Below, piece after piece: positions 16,962 to 25,503 of a DNA stretch of 64,000 bases (position 1 is the first letter of the stretch; each line of letters starts with the position of its first letter). Origin of the DNA: Nostoc desertorum CM1-VF14 (GTDB taxonomy: Bacteria > Cyanobacteriota > Cyanobacteriia > Cyanobacteriales > Nostocaceae); the NCBI GenBank assembly GCA_019359245.1, contig JAHHHR010000003.1, positions 62,001 to 126,000 of the forward strand, given 5' to 3'. A program made the position numbers and the translations under genes. Below the pieces are notes generated by a model, which was given only the letters and a program-made list of their open reading frames with translations, searched no databases and had not been told where the DNA came from.

Positions 16962-16980
16962 GCTTTGAACCTCAGTTATT
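16927..16980. repeat. Two-copy 27-bp tandem repeat over a translation start
   Basis: Units 16927-16953 and 16954-16980 share GAGTCCAT and TTTGAACCT. The period of 27 keeps the reading frame, so the start codon and the purine-rich box before it are both duplicated. Confidence 0.8.
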
Positions 16981-17426
16981 AAGTATATATACTTTCACTC
17001 ATCAGAATTGTTTAAAGTAACTATCATAAGTAATAACAATCTGCCTTAAACTGAATCTTTAGGTGAAAATTAAAATAATTAAAACTAAGCTAAGAGGATG
17101 TTTTAAAAGCCATTTTGTCAGTATAAAAAGGCTTACGAGTTCAAAGGATCGTTCACGAGTATCAAAAACTCATTAGCAAAATTTTGATCATCATTGGGAT
17201 TTACTCATCAGTCGGAATTATTAAATTTTGCATAGTGCTATAGGACTAGTATTTGATTTTTGAAAAAACTCCGTACAACTCGAAAAGGCTGATTCCCTAT
17301 TCCCTGCCTATCGCGCTTGCGCTGCGCTTCTCTTTGCAAAGACGCTTCTCTTTCAGAGACGCAAACGCGAACGCGCACCAATAGCTATGCCATGCTGCAC
17401 GAATAGAAATCAAAGCAGATTTTTTA
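16981..17426. other. Intergenic region with palindromic repeat
   Basis: No gene recognised. The segment about 17310-17385 is a mosaic of short palindromic elements (GCGCTTGCGCTGCGC, TTTGCAAAGACGC, CTCTTTCAGAGACGC) of the dispersed Nostoc type. The rest is AT-rich. Confidence 0.6.
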
Positions 17427-17996
17427 CTAATGTTGATGCACTCGCTCTAGCAACCATAACGAAGCGATAGTACCCACGAAGTGAGCAGCAATCCCGTTGA
17501 TGTTTGCCACAGCCACAAAAACATCAAGCGCGCGAATAATTTTGTAGGGATCAGTTATTGCCACTCCTGGAGGTTGGGATATAGATTTTGCCACTAGCAC
17601 TAACACAGTTGATCCAGCACCCAAGAGAGTTAATAATATTCCCACCAAACCTGCAATTATTCCCAATCGGATGATTTTAGTTGTATCTGCTTTACTCAGA
17701 TGCAGCGCTGGATTAGGATTTTCTAGACTTCTGCCTATGCGAGTGTAACGAAAATCCCAATACACAGAGAACAACAACACTACAACACCGCACGCAGCCC
17801 AAAACACAGCTACCCCAAGACCGGCATTCGGTTGTTCCACAAAGCCACGACCAGTAGCGGCAAATAACAAAGCTAAGACAGAAACCACTGCAAGTCCCAA
17901 TTGTATCCAGAAAGCAATCCAGCCTGTAAGCCGAATAGTATTACCAATTCCTCGAGTTTCTGGTGCTTGCGATCGCGCTTCTGATTTAGTTTGCAT
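17427..17996 (-). CDS. DUF3611 family membrane protein
   Basis: The 189-residue protein has four predicted membrane helices (around residues 23-45, 62-82, 108-135 and 158-180), with the cytoplasmic motif YWDFRYTRIGRSL between the second and third. This layout matches the DUF3611 family of cyanobacteria and plastids, whose function I do not know. It stands alone between two repeat-containing gaps. Confidence 0.82.
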   Translation of the reverse strand: MQTKSEARSQAPETRGIGNTIRLTGWIAFWIQLGLAVVSVLALLFAATGRGFVEQPNAGLGVAVFWAACGVVVLLFSVYWDFRYTRIGRSLENPNPALHLSKADTTKIIRLGIIAGLVGILLTLLGAGSTVLVLVAKSISQPPGVAITDPYKIIRALDVFVAVANINGIAAHFVGTIASLWLLERVHQH

Positions 17997-18295
17997 ATAA
18001 TAAATTACTATTAAATCTAATTACCTTATCCCTCTATTATTAAGAATATTTCGACGCTTTGCCCCATACACCCACCCCCAGACATAATTTCCTGGGGAGT
18101 GGGGAGAAATCAATTAAAAATTAAAAATTAAAGAACTTCTGCCTCCTTTTCCCAATGCCGATAATTTAAAATCCTGCCGAACGATGTGAAAGTTTCAAAC
18201 TCAGGGGTGATGAGTAATTAGCAACTAAATTGACAAAATCGCACTATAAAGAATGATATTAAGCGATAGATAGCGCTTGTAAAGGACTAACGGGC

Positions 18296-18769
18296 ATGAT
18301 TAAATCTTGGATGGTAATTGGGGGCGTGGCTTTCTTGGTTGCTTTAGCCGCTAACGTGATTACGCCTAGCGATCGCCAATGGTTCAAGCGCTTACAACGG
18401 CCGAGATGGCTAACTTTTGAGGGTGCGATTCCAATTATCTGGACTGTAATATTTATTTGCGGTGCTTGGTCAGCTTATATTGTCTGGGAAAAAGATCCAG
18501 GAAGCACCCCAACCTGGTTAATCATGGGTTTATACTTGCTTTTAGAAATTGTAACCATTGCCTATACACCTGTAATGTTTAGGCTTCGCAGCCTGAAAGT
18601 CGGTACAATTCTTGGTGGTACAGGTTTTATCATTAGTCTTTTATTGATACTTGCAGTCTTAAGTATTTCTGGCTGGGCAGCACTATTACTAGTTCCTTAT
18701 TTGCTGTGGAGTCCAATTGGTACTTATACCACTTGGAAGATGATCAGTCTCAATCCTCAAGATGCTTAA
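18296..18769 (+). CDS. TspO/MBR-like membrane protein, first tandem copy
   Basis: The 157-residue protein has about five hydrophobic helices and the aromatic-rich first loop WFKRLQRPRWLTFEGAIPII plus WTVIFICGAWSAYIVWE, which resembles TspO/MBR proteins. These bind tetrapyrroles and act in stress or porphyrin handling. The later Trp/Phe-rich motif of canonical TspO is not clear (here LLLEIVTIAYTP), so it is a divergent member at best. It is followed 89 bases later by a paralogue of the same length. Confidence 0.75.
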   Translation: MIKSWMVIGGVAFLVALAANVITPSDRQWFKRLQRPRWLTFEGAIPIIWTVIFICGAWSAYIVWEKDPGSTPTWLIMGLYLLLEIVTIAYTPVMFRLRSLKVGTILGGTGFIISLLLILAVLSISGWAALLLVPYLLWSPIGTYTTWKMISLNPQDA

Positions 18770-18858
18770 GATTCGCACCAGGGAATGATTAAACATATAG
18801 CCTAAATTGTCAAACTTGCAGTGTATGACTTGACAAAATACACAAGCGAGAGTGCATT

Positions 18859-19332
18859 ATGATTCCATCTTGGATAATAATTGGGGCTGTAACTTTTTTC
18901 GTCGCCCTTGGTAGTTTTTTCATCACGCCACGTGATGTTAAATGGTTTGCAAACTTAAGTCGCCCGCGTTGGCTAGTTTTTGAGCCGTTGATTCCAATTA
19001 TCTGGACTGTGATTTTTGTTTGCGGTGCAGCTTCAGCTTATGTTGTCTGGGAAAAAAATCCTGGAAGCCCAATTACTTGGCTACTAATGGCTTTGTACCT
19101 CTTGGTGGAAATTATCACCGTTGCCTATATACCTACAATGTTGAGGTTTCGCAGCCTCAAAGTTGGGGAAGTGCTTGGGCTAATCGGTTTGATTTCAGGC
19201 GTTATCCTCGCAATCTGCGTTTTGCCAATTTCTCTAATGGCAGCGCTGTTACTCCTTCCTTATCTAGTTTGGACTCCGATTGGTACTTACACTACCGACG
19301 AGTTAAAAGAGTTGAATCCTCAAGATGCATAA
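18859..19332 (+). CDS. TspO/MBR-like membrane protein, second tandem copy
   Basis: This is also 157 residues, and more than half of the positions are identical by eye to the gene before it. Shared blocks include IPIIWTVIF, SAYVVWEK or SAYIVWEK, RSLKVG, PIGTYTT and the identical end LNPQDA. Helix count and loops agree. The pair arose by tandem duplication and both copies look intact, so they may have split roles. The convergent dipeptidase gene ends only five bases downstream. Confidence 0.75.
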   Translation: MIPSWIIIGAVTFFVALGSFFITPRDVKWFANLSRPRWLVFEPLIPIIWTVIFVCGAASAYVVWEKNPGSPITWLLMALYLLVEIITVAYIPTMLRFRSLKVGEVLGLIGLISGVILAICVLPISLMAALLLLPYLVWTPIGTYTTDELKELNPQDA

Positions 19333-19337
19333 CGCAT

Positions 19338-20045
19338 CTATACAAGCCGCCCATAACGTGCAGTAACAGGCTTGGCTGGATTAAATTGATTATTCAGCCA
19401 AGCCCACATTTGATCGCCAATAGAAAAATGCCACCACTCTCTAGGATTGCGTTGAAAACCGACTTTTAACATTACATCTTGCAATAGCTGACGGTGAGCA
19501 TGATACTTTTGGGCTTCTGGGCGATCGCTATTGGCATAATAATCTGGGTGCGATCGCTCTGACATTTCATCAATCGGCGAACCCATATTTACTATTTGCC
19601 CTGCATCATCTACTAGCGTCACATCCACCGCCGCACCTGTACTGTGAGGAGGAGGAGTTTTTTCATCCAAACTTGGTACAGCCCAAATTGCATAAACCGC
19701 TTCCCAAATTTCTTGGCGTTGGTTTGGGGATAATTCCACATCAGTTAATCCCCTATCCTGCACTGCTTGGGCGAAGCTGTAATCTACCATAAACTGCTGG
19801 ACTGCTACTGGGCGATAAGCATCAAAAATTTGGATACGCCAGTTGGGATGCAGCAGTTGAAGATAATTTTGCGCTTGGATCAAATTTTCAATAACACTTT
19901 GACGGAGATAATAAGGGGAGCGATCGCCATAAGGCGCACCTAATTTTTCATAAGGATGGGGAGATTCCACCGCAAATAATTCTAAAGGAATCGCTATTAT
20001 CGGTTCACCACACTCAAAAATCGGGATTTGATGATAGGGCCTCAT
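19338..20045 (-). CDS. D-alanyl-D-alanine dipeptidase, VanX/DdpX type (M15 peptidase)
   Basis: The 235-residue enzyme has the zinc and catalytic motifs of M15D peptidases: PHSTGAAVDVTLVD, which gives the His and Asp ligands, and EWWHFS, which gives the catalytic Glu and third His ligand. It should hydrolyse D-Ala-D-Ala from peptidoglycan turnover. No signal peptide is visible, so it is probably cytoplasmic. There are no vancomycin-resistance partners nearby, which points to recycling more than resistance. Confidence 0.9.
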   Translation of the reverse strand: MRPYHQIPIFECGEPIIAIPLELFAVESPHPYEKLGAPYGDRSPYYLRQSVIENLIQAQNYLQLLHPNWRIQIFDAYRPVAVQQFMVDYSFAQAVQDRGLTDVELSPNQRQEIWEAVYAIWAVPSLDEKTPPPHSTGAAVDVTLVDDAGQIVNMGSPIDEMSERSHPDYYANSDRPEAQKYHAHRQLLQDVMLKVGFQRNPREWWHFSIGDQMWAWLNNQFNPAKPVTARYGRLV

Positions 20046-20103
20046 CTAGTCAGCCAGGCAGGACTTACGGATTTTAACGCAAGCATAGTATTTTGGTAAA
20101 AAT

Positions 20104-20358
20104 TTAAGCAATTGCCAAATCATAATGTAAAACTAAAATTTCATCTGCTCTCAAAGTCGCCATTGCATATTCGCAGCCTTGGGTATCAGCAAACTCAACT
20201 AAATAATATTCTTCTTGCTCATACACTTCTACAATTGTTCCAACTTGCCCACTAGGTAAGCTTTCGATAGAAGTATAATCTTCTTCTATTAGTTGTAACC
20301 TCTCAATGGGAATAGACTTGAGTGTAGCAATAGTATCCAAAAGTTTAACTTTTTTCAT
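20104..20358 (-). CDS. DUF4926 domain protein (84 aa)
   Basis: The small protein has the DUF4926 pattern: LLDTIATLKSIPIERLQL, then a beta-barrel-like core with GQVGTIVEVYEQEEYYLVEF and ending ADEILVL. It overlaps the upstream DUF6883 gene by 14 bases on the same strand, so translation is probably coupled. DUF4926 genes are commonly found beside DUF6883 genes, and the pair behaves like a toxin-antitoxin or effector-immunity module in gene-neighbour terms. This role is inferred. Confidence 0.85.
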   Translation of the reverse strand: MKKVKLLDTIATLKSIPIERLQLIEEDYTSIESLPSGQVGTIVEVYEQEEYYLVEFADTQGCEYAMATLRADEILVLHYDLAIA

Positions 20359-20689
20359 TTAACTTCAGAAATGCAGTAATCAAACGTGGATAAACATTAT
20401 TAGCGGTAGTTTCCCAGATTGTTCGCAGCCTGATTCCGTCTGTATCAGGTACAATCCAATCTACCTTAAACTGTTGACCAAATTGTGTAGTACTTTGCTG
20501 AACAACTTCACCTGCAACTGCTGCTGTTTGAATAAGTTCACGTAAAACATCGGCGTTTTCTATTGTGATTCCTAGAATTGATGCGAAAACTCTAGCTTTA
20601 TGTTTCCCACTTGGATGTTCTGGGTTTAGACAATAACCTATGAGCTTTTGCGTAGAAATCTCTGCTTGCTCGCCGTTGGGTAATTTCAT
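20345..20689 (-). CDS. DUF6883 domain protein (114 aa)
   Basis: The 114-residue product matches the DUF6883 pattern: ISTQKLIGYCLNPEHPSGKHKARVF at the N-terminus and a C-terminal WIVPDTDGIRLRTIWE core. The conserved HPSGKHKARVF stretch could be part of an active site, as proposed for toxin-like families, but this is not established here. It is the first gene of a two-gene unit with the DUF4926 gene. Confidence 0.85.
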   Translation of the reverse strand: MKLPNGEQAEISTQKLIGYCLNPEHPSGKHKARVFASILGITIENADVLRELIQTAAVAGEVVQQSTTQFGQQFKVDWIVPDTDGIRLRTIWETTANNVYPRLITAFLKLNEKS

Positions 20690-20750
20690 GATCTATGAAT
20701 ATGCCCTAACAGACTTAAGATTCTATCATTAACGGCTCGTTTGTCCAAAA

Positions 20751-22268
20751 ATGCTCAATCAAAACCAAACACCCTTATTAGATGCCTTAAAAGCCAATGC
20801 AGCAAAACCCCATGCGCCTTTTTACACCCCAGGACATAAACAAGGTGAAGGAATTTATCAACCCTTGGCTGACTTATTTGGTAAAGCTGTCTTTCGTGTT
20901 GATTTAACCGAATTAGCAGATTTAGATAATCTCTTTGCGCCCCAAGGCGTTATTCAAGAAGCACAACAACTAGCAGCAGCAGCTTTTGGTGCTTCACAAA
21001 CATGGTTCCTTGTCAATGGTTCTACCTGTGGGATTGAAGCAGCAATTCTCGCTACCTGTGGCACAGGTGATAAAATCATTCTGCCTCGCAATGTACATTC
21101 TTCTGCGATCGCAGGTTTAATTCTCTCCGGTGCAATACCAATTTTTCTCAATCCTGAATACGATCCAGTTTTAGATATTGCCCATAGCATCACGCCCAAT
21201 TCTCTAGAATCTGCACTCCAACAACATCCAGACGCTAAAGCAGTGTTGACAGTTTACCCAACATATTACGGCGTTTGCGGAAATTTGAGTGCGATCGCCA
21301 ACATCACACATCAATATAATATTCCTCTACTTGTAGATGAGGCACACGGCGCTCACTTTGCCTTTCATCCAGAATTACCCACTCCAGCCTTAGCCGCAGG
21401 TGCTGATTTAACTGTACAATCCATCCACAAAGTACTTGGTGCAATGACACAAGCATCAATGCTGCACATTCAAGGTAATCGGATAGATTGCGATCGCATC
21501 AGTAAAGCTTTGCAACTCGTACAATCTACCAGTCCTAGTTATTTACTTTTAGCTTCTCTAGATGCAGCGCGTCAGCAAATGGCACTCCACGGAAAAATGC
21601 TGATGTCTAGCACTTTACAACTTGCTGATGAAGCTAGAACAAAAATCAGTCAAATTCCTGGATTATCTGTTTTACAAATTTCTAGCCCCCCTTCTCAAGG
21701 GGGGTTGGGGGGATCTTCTTCTATAAGTGGGTTAGAGCGATCTCCCGGCTTTGTGGCTTTAGACGAAACGCGATTAACTGTCACTGTTTCTGGTTTAGGT
21801 TTAACCGGATTTGAGGCAGAGGAAATTCTAGATGAAAAATTTGCTGTCACCGCCGAATTCGCTTCACTGCAACATCTCACCTTTATAATTAGTTTGGGCA
21901 ACACCCCAGCCGATATTGAGCAACTAGTACAAAGTTTTAGTACTCTTGCCAAAGAATATCGCCGAACCAACTTAATTGTTAAAAGCGATCTTTGGCAGGA
22001 TGTTTTCACTACGCAGTGCCATCCTTTACATTTTTCTCCGCGTGAAGCCTTTTTTGCTGTCAGTGAAATATTACCTTTGATACAGACCAATCAACGCATC
22101 TGTGCCGAAATCGTCTGTCCCTATCCCCCAGGAATTCCCTTGTTAATGCCGGGAGAAATCATCACCAAACCCGTCCTTGACTATCTGCAACAAATCCAGG
22201 CGATGGGGGGATTTATTAGCGGTTGCAATGATACAAGCTTCAAAACTCTGAAAGTACTGAAAATTTAA
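20751..22268 (+). CDS. PLP-dependent Orn/Lys/Arg decarboxylase family protein
   Basis: The 505-residue fold-type I enzyme shows PFYTPGHKQGEG, NGSTCGIEAAIL, LVDEAHGAHF (the Asp contacts the PLP ring nitrogen) and SIHKVLGAMTQ, with the Schiff-base lysine. It resembles the cyanobacterial and Gram-positive Orn/Lys/Arg decarboxylase type (SpeA/Cad group), so it probably makes a polyamine such as cadaverine, putrescine or agmatine; the substrate cannot be told by eye. An in-frame repeat insert at 21684-21717 splits the region before the C-terminal domain. Confidence 0.9.
   Translation: MLNQNQTPLLDALKANAAKPHAPFYTPGHKQGEGIYQPLADLFGKAVFRVDLTELADLDNLFAPQGVIQEAQQLAAAAFGASQTWFLVNGSTCGIEAAILATCGTGDKIILPRNVHSSAIAGLILSGAIPIFLNPEYDPVLDIAHSITPNSLESALQQHPDAKAVLTVYPTYYGVCGNLSAIANITHQYNIPLLVDEAHGAHFAFHPELPTPALAAGADLTVQSIHKVLGAMTQASMLHIQGNRIDCDRISKALQLVQSTSPSYLLLASLDAARQQMALHGKMLMSSTLQLADEARTKISQIPGLSVLQISSPPSQGGLGGSSSISGLERSPGFVALDETRLTVTVSGLGLTGFEAEEILDEKFAVTAEFASLQHLTFIISLGNTPADIEQLVQSFSTLAKEYRRTNLIVKSDLWQDVFTTQCHPLHFSPREAFFAVSEILPLIQTNQRICAEIVCPYPPGIPLLMPGEIITKPVLDYLQQIQAMGGFISGCNDTSFKTLKVLKI
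21684..21717. repeat. In-frame palindromic repeat inside the decarboxylase gene
   Basis: CCCCCCTT (21686-21693) pairs with AAGGGGGG (21697-21704), and GTTGGGGGGATCTT follows. This is a repeat type usually found between genes. It encodes the low-complexity stretch SPPSQGGLGGSSS and leaves the frame intact. Confidence 0.8.
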
Positions 22269-22348
22269 TTTTTGTCCTCCCAAGACTCTTCACCTTCTAC
22301 AATAAAGATAGACTTTATTGAGATTTGTATAGTTGGGGATAAGCTGTC

Positions 22349-23368
22349 ATGGCTCCCGCCGTTTTCATTCAAAATTTGCAAAAACGTTACGGTACAGTAG
22401 TTGCCGTCCAGGATGTTTCCTTTCAGGTAGAACCAGGAGAAATTTTTGGTTTACTTGGCCCCAACGGTGCTGGGAAAACTACTACCTTGCGTGCTTTATG
22501 TACACTTACCACACCGGATGCTGGCAAAATAGAAGTATCTGGCATCTCTGTGTTAGATAATCCGAGAGTGGCAAGACAACGACTAGGCTACGTAGCTCAA
22601 GAAGTCGCTATAGATAAGGTGCTGACTGGAAGAGAACTGCTGCAACTGCAAGCCGCACTTTATCACCTCCCAGGCGCAGTAGCCAAACAGCGAATTGAGA
22701 CTGTATTAGATTTACTTGGTTTGCAAGAATACGCCAATAAAAAGACAGGAACCTATTCCGGCGGTTTACGCAAGCGCCTAGACTTGGCTGCTGGGTTACT
22801 CCATTCACCGGATGTTTTGGTTTTAGATGAGCCAACAGTAGGACTTGACATAGAAACCCGATTTGTAGTGTGGGATTTCCTGAGAAAATTACGCGCCTCT
22901 GGGACGACGGTAGTAATTACCAGCCATTACCTAGAAGAGATTGACGCTTTAGCCGATCGCGTGGCAATTATAGATCGCGGCGTTGTAATTGCGGCTGGCA
23001 CACCTTCACAATTGAAAGATCAAGTAGGGGGCGATCGCATCACTTTGCGAATCCGCGAGTTTTCCCCTATTGAAGAAGCCGAAAAAGCGAAAAACCTCTT
23101 GCAACCTTTGCCATTTGTGCAAGAAGTGATCATCAACAGCGCTCAAGGTAATTCCCTCAACTTGGTAGTGACACCTCAAAACGATGCTCTGATTAACATA
23201 CAGCAAGCGCTGAATACTGCTGGCTTGCCCATATTTGGCATAGCCCAATCTCGCCCCAGCCTCGATGATGTTTACCTCGCCGCTACAGGACGCACACTGA
23301 TGGATGCAGAACTAGCAGCCGTTGCCACTCGCGATCCTAAGGCTGAGAAAAAGCAGAATATGAGATAA
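22349..23368 (+). CDS. ABC-2 type exporter, ATP-binding protein
   Basis: The 339-residue ATPase has GPNGAGKTT (Walker A), YSGGLRKRLDLA (signature), VLVLDEPTVGLD (Walker B) and the switch histidine in TSHYLEE. It belongs to the drug- or polysaccharide-type ABC-2 subfamily (daunorubicin-resistance-like). A C-terminal extension ends in a basic tail. The permease gene follows after about 96 bases, and the two should form one exporter of unknown substrate. Confidence 0.92.
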   Translation: MAPAVFIQNLQKRYGTVVAVQDVSFQVEPGEIFGLLGPNGAGKTTTLRALCTLTTPDAGKIEVSGISVLDNPRVARQRLGYVAQEVAIDKVLTGRELLQLQAALYHLPGAVAKQRIETVLDLLGLQEYANKKTGTYSGGLRKRLDLAAGLLHSPDVLVLDEPTVGLDIETRFVVWDFLRKLRASGTTVVITSHYLEEIDALADRVAIIDRGVVIAAGTPSQLKDQVGGDRITLRIREFSPIEEAEKAKNLLQPLPFVQEVIINSAQGNSLNLVVTPQNDALINIQQALNTAGLPIFGIAQSRPSLDDVYLAATGRTLMDAELAAVATRDPKAEKKQNMR

Positions 23369-23462
23369 AGCATTGGGCATTGGGCATTGGGTATGCAGAT
23401 ATTTACCACTCCCAATTCCCAATTCCCCACTCCCGATTCCCCATTCCCCACTCCCCAATCAA
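23369..23462. repeat. Low-complexity repeats between ABC ATPase and permease genes
   Basis: Tandem GCATTGG units are followed by about six variants of CCCCACTCCC/CCCAATTCCC. In one frame the block reads as an apparent N-terminal extension of the permease (MQIFTTPNSQFPTP), which I consider an artefact of the repeats. Confidence 0.8.
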
Positions 23463-23464
23463 TT

Positions 23465-24352
23465 ATGAGTGTTACTCCTAAATCTGATATCAATTGGCAG
23501 CCGTTAGCATCGCCACAAGCAGATGCTAATCCTGCACCTAACTTTTTCGGTGAATTGGTACAAGAGACGTTGGCTTTAACTCGTCGCTTGTTTATTCAGT
23601 TGCAACGCCGTCCCTCCACATTGGTTGCCGGAATTATTCAGCCGGTGATGTGGTTGGTGCTATTTGGTGCATTATTTCAAAATGCCCCCAAGGGATTGTT
23701 CGGCAGTACGACAAATTACGGTCAATTTTTGGCTGCTGGAGTAATTGTGTTTACAGCCTTTGCTGGGGCACTGAATGCTGGTTTGCCCGTAATGTTTGAT
23801 CGCGAGTTCGGCTTTTTGAATCGTTTGCTGGTAGCACCATTAGCATCACGGTTTTCCATTGTCTTTGCTTCCGCAATCTTTATCATCAGCCAAAGTTTGT
23901 TGCAAGCAGCTGTGATTGTTGCAGCCGCAGGATTTATTGGGGCTGGATTACCGGATGCAACGGGTTTATGTGCGATCGCTCTAATTGTCTTCCTCTTAGC
24001 TTTGGGTGTGACAGCCATCTCCCTTGGTTTGGCTTTCGCTCTACCCGGACACATTGAATTGATTGCAGTGATTTTCGTCACTAATCTACCATTATTGTTT
24101 GCGAGTACTGCTTTAGCACCTCTATCCTTCATGCCTCAGTGGTTGCAGGTTGTGGCTACTCTAAATCCTCTCAGCTATGCGATCGAACCAATTCGCTATC
24201 TGTATCTCCACAGTACTTGGGAACTAAATAGCGTAGTAATGCAAGCTCCTTGGGGTGATGTTACCTTTGGGGGAGCATTGTTGGTGTTGTTTGGCTTTGC
24301 CGTTGTTGCATTGCTGAGTATTCAACCCCAACTGCGGCGGACTCTTGCTTAA
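23465..24352 (+). CDS. ABC-2 type exporter, permease protein
   Basis: With the ATG at 23465 (MSVTPKSDINWQ) the permease has 295 residues. It shows six hydrophobic segments and the ABC-2 signature near NPLSYAIEPIRYL. The membrane part begins around LALTRRLFIQLQRRP. An upstream ATG at 23387 would add 26 residues made of repeat-encoded Pro/Thr/Ser, so the later start is preferred. It pairs with the ATPase gene upstream. Confidence 0.9.
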   Translation: MSVTPKSDINWQPLASPQADANPAPNFFGELVQETLALTRRLFIQLQRRPSTLVAGIIQPVMWLVLFGALFQNAPKGLFGSTTNYGQFLAAGVIVFTAFAGALNAGLPVMFDREFGFLNRLLVAPLASRFSIVFASAIFIISQSLLQAAVIVAAAGFIGAGLPDATGLCAIALIVFLLALGVTAISLGLAFALPGHIELIAVIFVTNLPLLFASTALAPLSFMPQWLQVVATLNPLSYAIEPIRYLYLHSTWELNSVVMQAPWGDVTFGGALLVLFGFAVVALLSIQPQLRRTLA

Positions 24353-24388
24353 AGAGATAAAATATAGCAATTTTAGGGTCAAAATCCC

Positions 24389-24790
24389 ATGAAAAAATCA
24401 TTTTTACAAATCACTAGACTTTTTGTCGCTACTGCGGCAGGAATTAGCTTTGCTTCCTTGCTCATAGCTCAACCCAGTTCGGCTCAAGTCAGTAGCCCGG
24501 CCGATGCTTTTCCTAGTAACAGTACAACAGACCAAAACACCGATCCTTTTTCCCGTTCAAACTCAGACAACTTCAATATGTTTGACTTGATTCATCGGGC
24601 GAATTTCGGGACTCTCAACTGGAATTCTGATCAACAAAACGAACAATTAAACTCAGCAGCAGATGCTTTTAGAGAAAATCAACGAAAATTAATAGAACGT
24701 CGTCAACAACAGCAAGCAACCCCCAGTTTGCCATTAGTTATACCACAACCAGTTACACCAGCATCAGTTACACCAGCATATGGTAATTAA
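24389..24790 (+). CDS. Secreted hypothetical protein (133 aa)
   Basis: The product has a clear signal peptide (MKKSFLQITRLFVATAAG, with a likely cleavage after SSAQ near residue 33). A mature part rich in Asn, Gln and Ser follows and ends in repeated PVTPASVTPA. It is probably periplasmic or exported. No family was recognised. It starts 36 bases after the ABC permease and could be the last gene of that transcript, closed by the terminator at 24803. Confidence 0.72.
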   Translation: MKKSFLQITRLFVATAAGISFASLLIAQPSSAQVSSPADAFPSNSTTDQNTDPFSRSNSDNFNMFDLIHRANFGTLNWNSDQQNEQLNSAADAFRENQRKLIERRQQQQATPSLPLVIPQPVTPASVTPAYGN

Positions 24791-24802
24791 ATTTTAATAA
24801 AG

Positions 24803-24830
24803 AACCCCAAACCCTAGAGGGTTTGGGGTT
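24803..24830. terminator. Strong bidirectional hairpin terminator
   Basis: A perfect 13-bp stem (AACCCCAAACCCT with its complement) has a 2-base loop. It sits between the convergent stop codons at 24790 and 24872, so it can end both transcripts. Confidence 0.85.
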
Positions 24831-24871
24831 GAAACTACGCTTTAAAAAATCCTTAGTTATCAGGTAAAAAA

Positions 24872-25309
24872 CTACAGCCCAAGTGCAGCCAAAACATCGC
24901 TAGCATGGGTAGCAGTATTTACACTAGCGTCAACATGGGTAATTTTACCACTGGGGTCAATTACATAAGTGACGCGTTTGGCATAACCGCCACCATCCAC
25001 ATCAAAAGCTTTGATTAGGGATTTGTCGGTGTCAGCCAGTAGGGGAAAATTCAAATTATATTTTTGGGTGAATGCCTGATGGGCGACTTCATCATCTGCA
25101 CTGACTCCCAAGATTACAACATCTTTACTTTGATATTCAGATTGGGCATCCCGAAAACTACAGGCTTGTTTGGTGCAGCCTGGTGTGTCATCTTTGGGGT
25201 AAAAATACAAAACGACTGTTTTTCCGGCAAAATCAGATAAAGAGACTGTGTTGCCGTTTGTATCTTTGGCGGTAAATGCAGGTGCATCCGTACCAACTGC
25301 TAGAGGCAT
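24872..25309 (-). CDS. prxQ: Thioredoxin-dependent peroxiredoxin Q (BCP family)
   Basis: The 145-residue protein reduces hydroperoxides using thioredoxin. It shows YFYPKDDTPGCTKQACSFRD with the peroxidatic Cys and, five residues later, the resolving Cys of the atypical 2-Cys PrxQ type, then a normal C-terminus with TYVIDPSGKI. Length matches the family. There is no signal peptide. It is transcribed alone towards the terminator. Confidence 0.93.
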   Translation of the reverse strand: MPLAVGTDAPAFTAKDTNGNTVSLSDFAGKTVVLYFYPKDDTPGCTKQACSFRDAQSEYQSKDVVILGVSADDEVAHQAFTQKYNLNFPLLADTDKSLIKAFDVDGGGYAKRVTYVIDPSGKITHVDASVNTATHASDVLAALGL

Positions 25310-25503
25310 AATTAACTTTTCCTGTTTCAGATTGTTGATGCACTTGAAATTTTACATTAATTTATAATGATTAAATATAATTAGTAAAAAATAGCATAAC
25401 TATACTTTAAGTAATTAATTTTGGTTAAATGGGGTGGCTGGTAGAAGAAAAAATATATTCTTAAACTAATCTTTATTAGAAGAAAAATTTCTCCCCATAT
25501 ATA

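Noticed and set aside
23387..23464. N-terminal extension of the ABC permease
   Set aside because: The extra 26 residues are encoded by CCCACTCCC-type repeats; the ATG at 23465 gives a normal permease.
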